NCBI GenBank assembly: GCA_040381075.1
Contig: JBEIHX010000001.1
Coordinates: 62,001 to 126,000 of the forward strand
Source: JBEIHX01 sp040381075
GTDB taxonomy: Bacteria > Pseudomonadota > Alphaproteobacteria > Caulobacterales > Aquidulcibacteraceae
Length of the DNA stretch: 64,000 nt
Reading direction: 5' to 3'
Positions 51,957 through 60,862 of the stretch are shown here, piece after piece; the stretch's first letter is position 1, and each line of letters starts with the position of its first letter. The notes under the pieces are model-generated. The model made no database searches. It worked only from the letters and a program-made list of their open reading frames with translations, and was not told the origin of the DNA. The position numbers and the translations under genes are program-made.

Positions 51957-52024
51957 CGCCGGTTTGATGTGCGGCGGTTGCGGACGCGCTCCACGACCGC
52001 CGCAGATGGCGCGGGGGGGACAGG

Positions 52025-52972
52025 ATGGGCGCAGGTTTTGATATCGGGGCCCTGATACTGGTGGTTCTGGGACTGATGATCGTTTTCAGTTCCATCAAGG
52101 TCGTGCCCCAGGGCCGCGAGTTTACGGTTGAACGCTTCGGGCGCTATATTCAGACGCTGAAGCCCGGGATCGGGTTCATCACGCCATTCGTTGATCGGGT
52201 GGGACGCCGGATCAACATGATGGAGACCGTGCTCGACGTTCCGCGCCAGGATGTCATCACCAAAGACAATGCGAGCGTGGCCTGCGACGCGGTCGTCTTC
52301 AGTCAGGTCATTGACGCGGCGCGCGCGGCCTATCAGGTCGAAAATCTGCAGCACGCCATCCAGAACCTCGCCATGACCAACATCCGCACCGTTGTCGGTT
52401 CGCTCGATCTCGATGAGGTCCTGTCCCAGCGCGACGTGATCAATGCGCGACTGCTCACGACAATTGACGCCGCAACCCATCCCTGGGGCGTCAAGGTGAC
52501 GCGCATAGAGATCAAGGATCTCGCCCCGCCCGCTGACATCACCGAGTCGATGGCGCGCCAGATGAAGGCGGAGCGCGATCGGCGTGCGGAAATCTTGGCG
52601 GCTGAGGGTGAAAAGCAGGCCGCGATCCTGCGCGCGGAAGGTCTGAAGCAATCACAGATCCTGGAGGCGGAGGGCCGTCGCGAGGCGGCGTTCCGTGACG
52701 CAGAGGCCCGCGAGCGGTCGGCAGAGGCCGAGGCCAAGGCGACACAGATGGTGTCCGATGCGATCGCCGCAGGCAATGTGCAGGCGATCAACTATTTTCT
52801 GGGGCAGAAGTATGTCGCCGCCTTTGAAGCTCTGGCCCGCTCGCCGAATGCGAAGATGGTCGTCGTGCCGGCCGAGATGTCGACGATGATTGGAGCGCTG
52901 GAGGGGATCAGAGCCTTAACCCAGGAGGCCGTGTTTCCCGCCGGGCGCAATGATCCGCCGCGTGCGCGCTGA
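52025..52972 (+). CDS. SPFH/band-7 membrane protein (stomatin/QmcA-like)
   Basis: A 315-residue protein with an N-terminal membrane helix (DIGALILVVLGLMIVFSSIK), the SPFH domain (VPQGREFTVERFGRYIQTLK, DVPRQDVITKDNASVACDAV, VVGSLDLDEVLSQRDVINAR) and a long charged helix rich in Ala/Glu (AEGEKQAAILRAEGLKQSQI). It forms large membrane assemblies that modulate proteases or lipid domains. GGGGGGA precedes the ATG. It is followed by NfeD after 53 bases, a widespread pairing. Confidence 0.95.
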   Translation: MGAGFDIGALILVVLGLMIVFSSIKVVPQGREFTVERFGRYIQTLKPGIGFITPFVDRVGRRINMMETVLDVPRQDVITKDNASVACDAVVFSQVIDAARAAYQVENLQHAIQNLAMTNIRTVVGSLDLDEVLSQRDVINARLLTTIDAATHPWGVKVTRIEIKDLAPPADITESMARQMKAERDRRAEILAAEGEKQAAILRAEGLKQSQILEAEGRREAAFRDAEARERSAEAEAKATQMVSDAIAAGNVQAINYFLGQKYVAAFEALARSPNAKMVVVPAEMSTMIGALEGIRALTQEAVFPAGRNDPPRAR

Positions 52973-53025
52973 CCGGCCGGGCGTCACCGCGCCTCCCGCC
53001 GGCTGAACACGAAGGGAACTCCGCC

Positions 53026-53514
53026 ATGGATCTCATCGCTGCATTCTTTGACGGCCTGACGCTCTGGCATTGGGCGGCTTTCGCCCTCCTGCTGCTGGCG
53101 GTCGAGCTCGCTACCGGGTCCACCTACCTGTTGTGGCCGGCTGTCGCTGCGTTGATTGCGGGCCTCCTGACGCTGCCCGGCATTGCGGTGGACTGGACCG
53201 TTGAAGTGGCGACATTTGCGCTGGCGTCGATCGGGCTCAGCGTTACGGCCGGCAGGTATGTGCGCGGCGCCTGGCTGACGCGCCGCAGCGGCGCCGCCTT
53301 GAATGATCCGGGGGCTGAACTCATCGGCAAAAGGGCTCTTGCAGCGGTTGCATTTGAGAATGGGGTCGGCCGGGTAAAGATCGGCGATACGCAGTGGCGT
53401 GCCGAGGCGGACGGGCCTGTGGCTGCTGGCGCGAGCGTCGTGATCAAGGGCGTTGACGGCGCCACGCTCAAGGTCCGCCCGGCGCCCGGGTCTACGACCG
53501 CGCCCGGGGGGTGA
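53026..53514 (+). CDS. NfeD family membrane protein
   Basis: A 162-residue protein. Two to three hydrophobic helices (LWHWAAFALLLLAVELATGS, YLLWPAVAALIAGLLTLPGI) are followed by an OB-fold-like C-domain (GAELIGKRALAAVAFENGVG, RVKIGDTQWRAEADG, GASVVIKGVDGATLKVRPA). This is the short NfeD type that pairs with SPFH proteins. Its last 23 bases overlap the convergent rnhA coding end. Confidence 0.93.
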   Translation: MDLIAAFFDGLTLWHWAAFALLLLAVELATGSTYLLWPAVAALIAGLLTLPGIAVDWTVEVATFALASIGLSVTAGRYVRGAWLTRRSGAALNDPGAELIGKRALAAVAFENGVGRVKIGDTQWRAEADGPVAAGASVVIKGVDGATLKVRPAPGSTTAPGG

Positions 53515-53968
53515 TTGCAGCCCTTGCCAGGGCGTCGGCCCGCTCATTCAGCGGATCGCCATTATGCCCCTTGACCCATCGCCAGACGACAGTGTGGCGG
53601 GAGGCCGCCGCGTCGAGCCTGCGCCACAGGTCCTCATTGGCGACGGGCTTCCGGTCGGCGGTCTTCCAGCCGCGGGCCTTCCAGGCGTGGATCCACTGGG
53701 TGATGCCGCTCTGCACGTAGCGGCTGTCGGTATAGAGATGAACCCGGCATGACCGCGTGAGGCTTTCCAGCGAAGCGATCGCAGCCATCAGCTCCATGCG
53801 GTTGTTTGTGGTTGCGGCCTCCCCGCCCGAGAGTTCCTTTTCGGCTCCGCCGAAGCGCAGAACGGCGCCCCAACCGCCTGGACCGGGGTTTCCGCTGCAG
53901 GCGCCGTCTGCGTGGATTTCCACCACGCCGTCCGGGGGCGGTGAGTTTGGTGACGTCATGGCCGCCAT
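53492..53968 (-). CDS. rnhA: Ribonuclease HI
   Basis: A 158-residue enzyme with all catalytic acids in context: VEIHADGACSGNPGPGGWGA (Asp), TNNRMELMAAIASLESL (Glu), VHLYTDSRYVQSGITQWIHA (Asp) and WRWVKGHNGDPLNERADALA (His, Asp). It cleaves RNA in RNA-DNA hybrids. ATG 53959 is an alternative start. It converges on nfeD with a 23-base coding overlap. Confidence 0.96.
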   Translation of the reverse strand: MAAMTSPNSPPPDGVVEIHADGACSGNPGPGGWGAVLRFGGAEKELSGGEAATTNNRMELMAAIASLESLTRSCRVHLYTDSRYVQSGITQWIHAWKARGWKTADRKPVANEDLWRRLDAAASRHTVVWRWVKGHNGDPLNERADALARAAITPRARS

Positions 53969-54187
53969 CTAGACTGCGGCGTGGCCACGCACCAGCCTCG
54001 CGCGCGCCAGCCGGTTATGCGCAGGTGTGGGCGCATCAGCCTGGCGCGGAGCGGGTTCGCGTCGACGGGCTTTGCGTGGGTGAAGAAGCAAAAAAGCGCC
54101 CCGCGGCCGAAGCAGGCCGCAGGGACGGTGGGGGGGATGCATCCGGCGTGGACCGCGGGCGATGCGTGCGGGGTTCGTGTCACCCGA

Positions 54188-54535
54188 TCACGCTGCAGCG
54201 CGCACCGCGTCGTCATCCGCGCCGGCTGTCTCGACCAGCTCCATGGCGTCAGCGAGGGTTTCGGCGTAGTCGATCAGACCGTCGAGTTCCGACTGCAGCG
54301 CCTCGGCCGATTGGACGATGGCGTCCAGCACATCCGAACCCCATGTCCGGTTTGCAGCAAAGCGGTCGATCGCCGCGCGCAGCGCCGCCAGACGCGGCTC
54401 CACTTCGTTGATCTGGGTCGCGAAGAGTTCGTAGGCTTCCTTCGCGGAATCGCCGCCCTCGCGGATCTGGTCGCACGCCGCGGCGAGCGCCTCAGCCGCC
54501 TCCAGGAACGCCTCGATTCTGTCCTCGATCGTCAT
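54188..54535 (-). CDS. Small helical protein of unknown function
   Basis: A 115-residue protein predicted to be entirely helical: TIEDRIEAFLEAAEALAAAC, ELFATQINEVEPRLAALRAA, SDVLDAIVQSAEALQSELDG. Heptad-like spacing suggests a coiled coil or bundle. The frame is open far upstream, antisense to the DAHP synthase gene, but the ATG at 54535 has GGAG 8 bases before it and the sequence upstream is a shadow. It is acidic at the C-terminus. No family was recognised. Confidence 0.65.
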   Translation of the reverse strand: MTIEDRIEAFLEAAEALAAACDQIREGGDSAKEAYELFATQINEVEPRLAALRAAIDRFAANRTWGSDVLDAIVQSAEALQSELDGLIDYAETLADAMELVETAGADDDAVRAAA

Positions 54536-54658
54536 GGCCATGCTCCATTCAGGCGAAGGACGCTCGCTCAACACGGTTAACAGAGGATTGCGATGGGCTG
54601 TGCGCGGCGCTGCATCCGGTTGGCGGGGCGCGTTCTGTTCTGTATAGCGGACACCGTG

Positions 54659-56032
54659 ATGCTGACTTCCTGGACCCCCTCCGCCTGGCGCGAGCTGCCT
54701 GCCCGGCATATTCCGACTGACTATCCCGAGCCTGCTGCGCTTGCCCGGGTTGAAGAGACGCTGCGGTCCTATCCGCCGCTGGTGTTCGCCGGCGAAGCGC
54801 GCAATCTCACATCGGCGCTCGCCGACGTTGCTGCTGGCCGGGCCTTTCTGCTCCAGGGGGGAGACTGCGCGGAAAGCTTCAAGGAGTTCCATCCCAACAA
54901 CATCAGGGACACGTTCCGGCTGCTGCTTCAGATGGCCGTCATCCTGACCTTTGCCGGCGGCAAGCCCGTTGTGAAAGTCGGCCGCATCGCCGGCCAGTTC
55001 GCCAAGCCGCGCTCTGAGCCGAGCGAGACCCGCGATGGCGTGACATTGCCAAGCTATCGCGGCGACAACATCAACGGCATGGAGTTCACGCCGGAGGCGC
55101 GCTCGCCCGATCCGCAGCGACTGATCCAGGCCTATCTGCAGTCGGCCGCAACCCTTAATCTGCTGCGCGCGTTCAGCCAGGGCGGCTACGCCGACCTGAC
55201 CAACGTGCATCGCTGGACATTGGGCTTTGTGGCCGAGAGTCCGGAAGGCCGGCGCTACCAGCAGCTGGCGGACCGCATCAGCGAAAGTCTTGCGTTCATG
55301 GCTGCCTGCGGCGTCGATCCGGACAGTGCGCCGCAGTTGAAGCAGGTCAATTTCTACACCTCCCATGAAGCGCTTCTGCTCGGGTACGAGGAAGCGATGA
55401 CCCGGATCGATTCCACGACCGGCGAGTGGTACGACACCTCGGCGCATATGATCTGGATCGGCGACCGCACCCGCCAGCCGGATGGCGCGCATGTCCATTT
55501 CTGTCGTGGCGTGCGCAACCCCATCGGCCTCAAATGCGGGCCGAACCTTGAGCCCGATGAACTGCTGCGCCTGATCGATCTTCTCAATCCAGATAATCAA
55601 GCCGGGCGACTGACGCTGATCGCGCGGTTCGGCGCTGATAAGGCGCAGACCGGTCTGCCGCGGCTGGTGCGCGCCGTGCAGCGGGCGGGCCGTCAGGTGG
55701 TGTGGTCCTGCGATCCGATGCATGGCAACACCATCAAGACAGCTGGCGGCTACAAGACGCGTCCTGTCGACCGCATCCTGGCGGAGGTCCGCACGTTCAT
55801 GGAGGTCCTGCCGGCCGAGGGCGCGCGCGCGGGCGGCGTGCACTTCGAAATGACCGGGCAGAACGTCACCGAATGTCTGGGCGGCGCCCAGGCTGTGACG
55901 GAAGAGTCTCTGTCTGACCGCTACCACACCCATTGTGATCCGCGGCTGAATGGCATGCAGGCGCTCGACCTCGCCTTCCAGATAGCCGAAAGCATGCGCA
56001 ACGAACGGGTGCGGCTGAACGCAGCGGAGTAG
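54659..56032 (+). CDS. aroG: 3-deoxy-7-phosphoheptulonate synthase, class II (DAHP synthase)
   Basis: A 457-residue plant-type DAHP synthase: LTSWTPSAWRELPARHIPTD, LLQGGDCAESFKEFHPNNIR with the metal-binding Cys, VVKVGRIAGQFAKPRSEP, LPSYRGDNINGMEFTPEAR, VWSCDPMHGNTIKT and GGVHFEMTGQNVTECLGGAQ. It condenses phosphoenolpyruvate and erythrose 4-phosphate, the first step of aromatic amino acid synthesis. ATG 54659 (or GTG 54656) matches the family start; an upstream frame to 54593 lacks family similarity. The symbol varies between species. Confidence 0.96.
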   Translation: MLTSWTPSAWRELPARHIPTDYPEPAALARVEETLRSYPPLVFAGEARNLTSALADVAAGRAFLLQGGDCAESFKEFHPNNIRDTFRLLLQMAVILTFAGGKPVVKVGRIAGQFAKPRSEPSETRDGVTLPSYRGDNINGMEFTPEARSPDPQRLIQAYLQSAATLNLLRAFSQGGYADLTNVHRWTLGFVAESPEGRRYQQLADRISESLAFMAACGVDPDSAPQLKQVNFYTSHEALLLGYEEAMTRIDSTTGEWYDTSAHMIWIGDRTRQPDGAHVHFCRGVRNPIGLKCGPNLEPDELLRLIDLLNPDNQAGRLTLIARFGADKAQTGLPRLVRAVQRAGRQVVWSCDPMHGNTIKTAGGYKTRPVDRILAEVRTFMEVLPAEGARAGGVHFEMTGQNVTECLGGAQAVTEESLSDRYHTHCDPRLNGMQALDLAFQIAESMRNERVRLNAAE

Positions 56033-56075
56033 AGCCCGCTTGTGCAATTTCCTGGAAAATCGCTAGAAGCGCGCC

Positions 56076-57782
56076 ATGGCCCGCTTTCTGATCACGTCTG
56101 CACTGCCCTACATCAACGGCGTCAAGCATCTCGGCAATCTCACCGGGTCGATGCTGCCGGCGGACGTTCACGCGCGATTTCGCAGGATGCAGGGCCATGA
56201 GGTCCTGTTCATCTGCGCCACGGATGAGCATGGCACGCCGGCCGAACTTGCCGCCGCCGAAGCCGGCCAGGAGGTCGCCGCCTATTGCGCCGAGCAGCAC
56301 GCCATCCAGCGGGCGGCCGGAGAGGGTTTCCGTCTGTCGTTTGACTGGTTTGGTCGCTCCTCGAGCGCAGCCAACCGGCGCCTGACGCAACACTTTGCGC
56401 ATCGTTTGGAAGCAGAAGGCCTGATTGAGGAGCGCGTTTCCCGTCAGGTCTATTCGATCGATGACGCGCGGTTCCTTCCCGATCGCTATGTTGAGGGCGT
56501 GTGTCCGGTCTGCGCCTTCGAGCGCGCGCGCGGCGACCAGTGCGACAATTGCGGCGCATTGCTCGATCCGGTCGATCTGATCAGTCCCCGCTCCAAGATC
56601 TCAGGATCGCGCAATCTTGAGGTGCGCGAGACCGCCCATCTGTTCCTGCTGCAGTCCAGGATGGCGGATCGTATCCGCGCCTGGGTTGACGCTGCTGCGC
56701 AGTGGCCCGCCCTTGCCCGTTCAATCGCCTACAAATGGCTGGATGAAGGCCTGCAGGATCGCGCCATCACCCGCGACCTGACCTGGGGCGTGCCGGTGCT
56801 GAGGGGCGACGCCCCGCGTCCGGGATTTGAGAACAAGGTGTTTTACGTCTGGTTCGACGCGCCGATTGAGTACATTGGCGCCACCCAGGAATGGGCGGAG
56901 GCGACAGACGGCGACTGGGCGCGCTGGTGGCGCACCGATCAGGGCGCGGATGACGTCTGCTATGTCCAGTTCATGGGCAAGGACAATGTTGCTTTCCACA
57001 CGGTGAGTTTCCCGATCACGCTGCTCGGCTCCCACGAACCGTGGAAGTTGGTTGACCGCCTCAAGGCGTTCAACTGGGTGACCTGGTATGGCGGCAAGTT
57101 CTCCACCAGCGAAAAGCGCGGTGTTTTCATGGACGCTGCGCTCGAGATCCTGCCCTCTGATGTCTGGCGCTGGCATCTGATGGCCAATGCGCCCGAGAGC
57201 GCGGACAGCGCCTTCACCCTGGAGCAGCTTCAGGCTGGGGTGAACGCAGATCTTGCAAATGTTTTTGGCAATTTCATCAACCGCATCTCGCGCTTTGCCG
57301 GGGCGCGGTTTGACGGGCGTGCGCCGGCCCGGGGTCCCGATACGCCGCGCGAGACGGCTCTGCGTGCGGAATTGGCGGGGCGCATCAGGACGCTGACTGG
57401 CCTGCATGAGGCGATGGAGTTCCGCAAGGCTGCGGCTGAGACGCGGGCGATCTGGGTCGCTGGCAACGAGTATCTCTCCGACGCTGCGCCCTGGACCGCG
57501 ATCAAGACGGATCCGGCGCGGGCGGGCGCTGTCACTGCAATCGGACTGGACCTGTGCGTGCTGTTTGCCCTCATTGCACGCCCGTTCATTCCCGACGCCG
57601 CTGAAACAGTTCTGCGGGCGATGGGCGCGCCTGAGGCGGCCTGGATCTGGCCCGACGCTGACGCAGCGCAGGCGCTCTGCTGGCTTCAGGAGGGCGCGCC
57701 TGTTGCTGCGCCCGACGTGCTGTTCCGGAAGATTGAGGATGCGGACGTCGCGATCTGGTCGCAACGTTTCTCCGCCGGCTGA
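56076..57782 (+). CDS. metG: Methionyl-tRNA synthetase
   Basis: A 568-residue class I synthetase. It starts ARFLITSALPYINGVKHLGN with the HIGH-like segment (KHLG), has a zinc knuckle GVCPVCAFERARGDQCDNCG, WGVPVLRGD, FDAPIEYIGA, and the KMSKS-equivalent GKFSTSEKRGVF. The anticodon-binding helices start near NVFGNFINRISRF. The C-terminal dimerisation domain of longer MetG enzymes is absent, as in many alphaproteobacteria. Confidence 0.96.
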   Translation: MARFLITSALPYINGVKHLGNLTGSMLPADVHARFRRMQGHEVLFICATDEHGTPAELAAAEAGQEVAAYCAEQHAIQRAAGEGFRLSFDWFGRSSSAANRRLTQHFAHRLEAEGLIEERVSRQVYSIDDARFLPDRYVEGVCPVCAFERARGDQCDNCGALLDPVDLISPRSKISGSRNLEVRETAHLFLLQSRMADRIRAWVDAAAQWPALARSIAYKWLDEGLQDRAITRDLTWGVPVLRGDAPRPGFENKVFYVWFDAPIEYIGATQEWAEATDGDWARWWRTDQGADDVCYVQFMGKDNVAFHTVSFPITLLGSHEPWKLVDRLKAFNWVTWYGGKFSTSEKRGVFMDAALEILPSDVWRWHLMANAPESADSAFTLEQLQAGVNADLANVFGNFINRISRFAGARFDGRAPARGPDTPRETALRAELAGRIRTLTGLHEAMEFRKAAAETRAIWVAGNEYLSDAAPWTAIKTDPARAGAVTAIGLDLCVLFALIARPFIPDAAETVLRAMGAPEAAWIWPDADAAQALCWLQEGAPVAAPDVLFRKIEDADVAIWSQRFSAG

Positions 57783-57794
57783 GGCGACGCGCCT

Positions 57795-58226
57795 CTACAG
57801 CGCGGCCGCGATGCGCGCCGCCTGGGCCTTCAGAGTCTCCATATCCGCCATTGCGGCGCGGCCGTGGCCGTGCAGCGCCTGTCCCTCGTAGCGCGGGATG
57901 ATGTGCACATGCAGATGAAAGACGGTTTGTCCGGCGCTCGCCCCATTGAACTGGCTCACGATGAGGCCGTCCGGCGAGAGCGCACTGTGCACGGCTTTGG
58001 CGACGCGTTGGACGGCTGACATGAGCGGAGCAATGATGTCTGGCGGAGCTTCCAGGAGGTTGCGGGCGGGCGTCTTCGGGATCACCAACACATGGCCGGG
58101 CGATTGCGGAAACGCATCCATGAAGACGCAGATCTGGTCATCCTCATAGACCTTTGCCGCTGCGGCTTCGCCGCGCAGGATCCTTGCGAAGATGTTTGTC
58201 GGGTCGTAGGCGCCGTCGAGGCTCAT
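57795..58226 (-). CDS. HIT family hydrolase
   Basis: A 143-residue histidine-triad protein: NIFARILRGEAAAAKVYEDD, FMDAFPQSPGHVLVIPKTPA, VSQFNGASAGQTVFHLHVHI with the HxHxHxx triad, and IPRYEGQALHGHG. It likely hydrolyses nucleotide-phosphoramidate or dinucleoside polyphosphate bonds. ATG 58226 is chosen by family start and an AGGA 8 bases before it; the longer frame crosses a minisatellite. It converges on metG with a 12-base gap. Confidence 0.93.
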   Translation of the reverse strand: MSLDGAYDPTNIFARILRGEAAAAKVYEDDQICVFMDAFPQSPGHVLVIPKTPARNLLEAPPDIIAPLMSAVQRVAKAVHSALSPDGLIVSQFNGASAGQTVFHLHVHIIPRYEGQALHGHGRAAMADMETLKAQAARIAAAL

Positions 58227-58654
58227 GGCGGGGTCCTGTTTAGTTGCGCGCTCTCTCACGCTGCGCATGCGGCTGCAGACTGACTGCAAGCCGGCGGGCG
58301 GGCAAGTCCTGCTGCGCCGTCCCGCACCGATCTGTTGGCGGAGGGTTGCGACGCCCGGCGCCGGACATCGGGCGCCTTTGGGGCGCGGCTTGTGGCCGTC
58401 CGCCCCATGGGCCTTAGCCCCGCCAGTCTGCAGCCGCCAGTCTGCAGCCGCCAGTCTGCAGCCGCCAGTCTGCAGCAGCCAGTCTGCAGCAGCCAGTCTG
58501 CAGCAGCCAGTCTGGACGCGCCAGCCTCGCCCCGCCGGTTTGGCTCCTTCGGTTGGGGCCATCACCGTCGCGGCGTCATGCACAATGAAACTCGCCGGCG
58601 GCGATATCGGCCGGTCCCGATATCAGCCGGTCCCGAAATCAGCCGGTCCCGGCA
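58227..58654. other. Spacer with two minisatellites
   Basis: About 430 bases between the HIT gene and the YdeI-like fragment, both minus strand. No gene is supported. It holds the 14-bp array at 58422-58519 and most of the 16-bp array at 58602-58665. Confidence 0.55.
58422..58519. repeat. Tandem repeat, 14-bp unit, 7 copies
   Basis: Direct copies of gccagtctgcagcc from 58422 every 14 bases, the first three identical, the next three sharing a final a, and the last diverged (gccagtctggacgc). CTGCAG is palindromic within each unit. The stepwise variant pattern shows expansion by copying neighbours. Confidence 0.92.
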
Positions 58655-58665
58655 TCAGTCGTCAG
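58602..58665. repeat. Tandem repeat, 16-bp unit, 4 copies
   Basis: Direct copies of cgatatcagccggtcc at 58602, 58618, 58634 and, diverged, 58650. The array runs into the last codons of the YdeI-like gene. Confidence 0.85.
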
Positions 58666-58834
58666 CCGCCAGCATTGCGACTGCGGCGGCGATCCGCTGG
58701 CGCCGCTCTGCGTCATCGACGCTCTCGCGCACCCAGTCGTCGAATGTCGCACGATGGGAAGCGGCCAGCCATTGGTAGAGCCGTTGCGCTTCCGGCGCAG
58801 CCGCAAGGGCCGCGCGCATGTCTGTGAGATCCAT
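58655..58834 (-). CDS. Short YdeI/OmpD-associated-like protein
   Basis: A 59-residue protein from ATG 58834. MDLTDMRAALAAAPEAQRLY, QWLAASHRATFDDWVRESVD and RRQRIAAAVAMLA match the pattern of the C-terminal helical domain of YdeI/OmpD-associated proteins (D-L-x-x-A-L, SHRxxxxxW, RRxRIxxAVxML), usually found after a DUF1801/1905-type domain that is missing here. Longer frames upstream add unrelated residues. It may be a stand-alone mini-protein or a remnant. Confidence 0.55.
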   Translation of the reverse strand: MDLTDMRAALAAAPEAQRLYQWLAASHRATFDDWVRESVDDAERRQRIAAAVAMLAADD

Positions 58835-58913
58835 CCCCATCCCCTGCAGACAATGCCTCCCCGACATGTCCGCAGTGCGAATGTAATCCCGCACTGCAGG
58901 TCGGGCAATCAAA

Positions 58914-60074
58914 TCACACCCGTTTAAAGGGTGCGTGCTGCGACAGAACGTCCATCTCCTCCTCGACCGCGCCGCGCTCGTGGTCCAGATAGCGCGCGAC
59001 CGCTTCGCGCAGCCCGGGATGGGCTATCCAGTGGGCCGAATGGGTTGTGGCGGGCAGATAGCCGCGGGCAAGTTTGTGTTCGCCCTGCGCCCCCGCCTCA
59101 ACGCGCCCGAGGCCGGCGGCGATTGCATGATCAATCGCCTGATAATAGCAGAGCTCGAAGTGCAGGAACGGAATGTGTTCAACACATCCCCAGTGACGCC
59201 CGTAAAGCGTGTGCGAGCCGATCAGGTTGAGCGCGCCGGCGATCCATCGCCCGCCTGGCCGGCGCGCCAGCACGAGCAGCACCCGATCTCTCAGGCGTTC
59301 ATGCAGCAGGTGGAAGAAGTCCCTGTTGAGGTAGGGCGAGCCCCACTTGCGGGCGCCAGTGTCGAGGTAGAATTCGTAGAAAGCGTCCCAGTGACTGTCC
59401 GCAAGCGCGTCCCCGGACAGGCGCACAATCTCAAGACCGGCCTGGGCTTTCTCGCGTTCCTTGCGCAGGTGGCGCCGCTTCTCCGAGTTAAGCACTGCCA
59501 GGAAGTCATCGAATGTCTGATAGCTCTCATTGGTCCAGTGAAACTGGCGATCCGTCCGCTTCAGATAACCCGCCTGCGCAAGCACGCTCTGTTCGTCCTC
59601 GCTGCAGAAGGTGACGTGGATGGATGAGGCCTCGAGGCTGTCGCACAGGGCGTTCAGGCCGGCGGCGAGCAACGCCTGGATGCGGCTCCTGTCCCAACCC
59701 GGCGCGACCAGAAGCCGACGTCCTGTGACGGGCGTGAACGGCGTCGCCGCCTGCAGCTTGGGATAATAGCGTCCGCCTGCGCGGCGAAATGCGTCCGCCC
59801 AGCCGTGATCAAATACATATTCGCCGTACGAATGGGATTTCGCGTACGCGGCGACCGCACCGGCCAGCGCGCCGTTACTGTCCTCTGCAAGCAGGTGATG
59901 CGGCGCCCAACCGGTTTCCTCCACCGCGCATCCGGATCGTTCAAGAGCCTCCAGAAACTCCCAGGAGATAAACGGATCAAACGCTGCTCCAGGCGGATTG
60001 GCGATCGCATTCCAGGCCTGTGGCGAGACCTCGCTCAGCCGTCGTACGACGCGCAGGCGAAGTTCTGATGTCAT
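58914..60074 (-). CDS. FemAB-like GNAT N-acetyltransferase (DUF482/PF04339 type)
   Basis: A 386-residue protein: AFDPFISWEFLEALERSGCA, YVFDHGWADAFRRAGGRYYP, KLQAATPFTPVTGRRLLV, HWTNESYQTFDDFLAVLNSE and KRRHLRKERE, then GAQGEHKLARGYLPATTHSA. This is the pattern of the PF04339 peptidogalycan-type family found throughout alphaproteobacteria; the activity is unknown. ATG 60074 is chosen because it overlaps the upstream stop as ATGA; a start at 60083 is possible. It ends a coupled RidA-GDPD-acetyltransferase unit. Confidence 0.92.
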   Translation of the reverse strand: MTSELRLRVVRRLSEVSPQAWNAIANPPGAAFDPFISWEFLEALERSGCAVEETGWAPHHLLAEDSNGALAGAVAAYAKSHSYGEYVFDHGWADAFRRAGGRYYPKLQAATPFTPVTGRRLLVAPGWDRSRIQALLAAGLNALCDSLEASSIHVTFCSEDEQSVLAQAGYLKRTDRQFHWTNESYQTFDDFLAVLNSEKRRHLRKEREKAQAGLEIVRLSGDALADSHWDAFYEFYLDTGARKWGSPYLNRDFFHLLHERLRDRVLLVLARRPGGRWIAGALNLIGSHTLYGRHWGCVEHIPFLHFELCYYQAIDHAIAAGLGRVEAGAQGEHKLARGYLPATTHSAHWIAHPGLREAVARYLDHERGAVEEEMDVLSQHAPFKRV

Positions 60075-60862
60075 CGCGTCCACCGCATCCGCCGGGCGCG
60101 CCGCATCAGGTGCTCGTCACCTGTGTGCTCGAAGATAAATCCATCGGCGTGCCGAAGGGCGCGGCGAACGTCACCGTGCGTTCTGATGGTCCAGGCGAGC
60201 ACGGGCGCGTTCAGCGCATGGCCGTGCCGCACACCGTACGCGGTGAGCGCGCGAAGGCTGGAGGCGAGGAAGTCCGGGCGCGCCATATCGCTGTCGCAAT
60301 AGTCCCTCAGGCGTCGCCGTTGCGCCCAGGGCGCACGCCAGGGTCCATGGCGCGGGAAGGTATCAGCAAGCATGCCGCGCGGAGCGCCCGGCGCGAACCG
60401 GGCGAACCAGGCAAGCGAGGCGGGATTGAAGCTCATGACCGCCGCGGGTCCGCGGTGACGCTCCAGGAGTTCGGCGACGGCCGCCTCAAGCGGACCTTCG
60501 CATCCGATGTCGACCTTCAGTTCGATCAACAAAGGCATGTCACGCGCTGGCCCGGCGAGCACCTGGGCAAGCAGGGGCGGGCCTTCCTGCGTGTTCTTCA
60601 GGCGAAGTCCGGTGAGTTCCTGCGCGGTGCGATCCGCCAGGCGGCCGGGGACGCCTGTCATCCGGCGCAGATCGGCGTCATGAAAAACCACGGCTGCGCC
60701 GTCTGCCGACAGGCGCACATCAAGCTCTGCGCCGAGACCGCGTGCACGGGCCTGCTCAAACGCCGCCATGCTGTTTTCTGGAGCGCCATCAGGCGTCCAC
60801 AGGCCGCGATGGGCGTAGGGCTGCGCGAGCAGCCAGGAGAGGCGGCGCGCGGCTGTTCTCAT
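60071..60862 (-). CDS. Glycerophosphodiester phosphodiesterase
   Basis: A 263-residue GDPD-family TIM barrel: PYAHRGLWTPDGAPENSMAA has the HRG and PEN motifs, GAELDVRLSADGAAVVFHDA has the ExD and HD motifs, and LLIELKVDIG supplies the next acid. It would release glycerol phosphate from deacylated phospholipids. It overlaps the RidA gene and the acetyltransferase gene by 4 bases each. No signal peptide, so cytoplasmic (UgpQ-like). Confidence 0.93.
   Translation of the reverse strand: MRTAARRLSWLLAQPYAHRGLWTPDGAPENSMAAFEQARARGLGAELDVRLSADGAAVVFHDADLRRMTGVPGRLADRTAQELTGLRLKNTQEGPPLLAQVLAGPARDMPLLIELKVDIGCEGPLEAAVAELLERHRGPAAVMSFNPASLAWFARFAPGAPRGMLADTFPRHGPWRAPWAQRRRLRDYCDSDMARPDFLASSLRALTAYGVRHGHALNAPVLAWTIRTHGDVRRALRHADGFIFEHTGDEHLMRRARRMRWTR

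Noticed and set aside
54188..56047. 619-codon minus-strand frame
   Set aside because: Only its last ~115 codons look real; the rest is antisense to the DAHP synthase, whose family match is complete.
58422..58519. CRISPR array
   Set aside because: Units of 14 bp are directly adjacent with no unique spacers; the same holds for every other array in the window.
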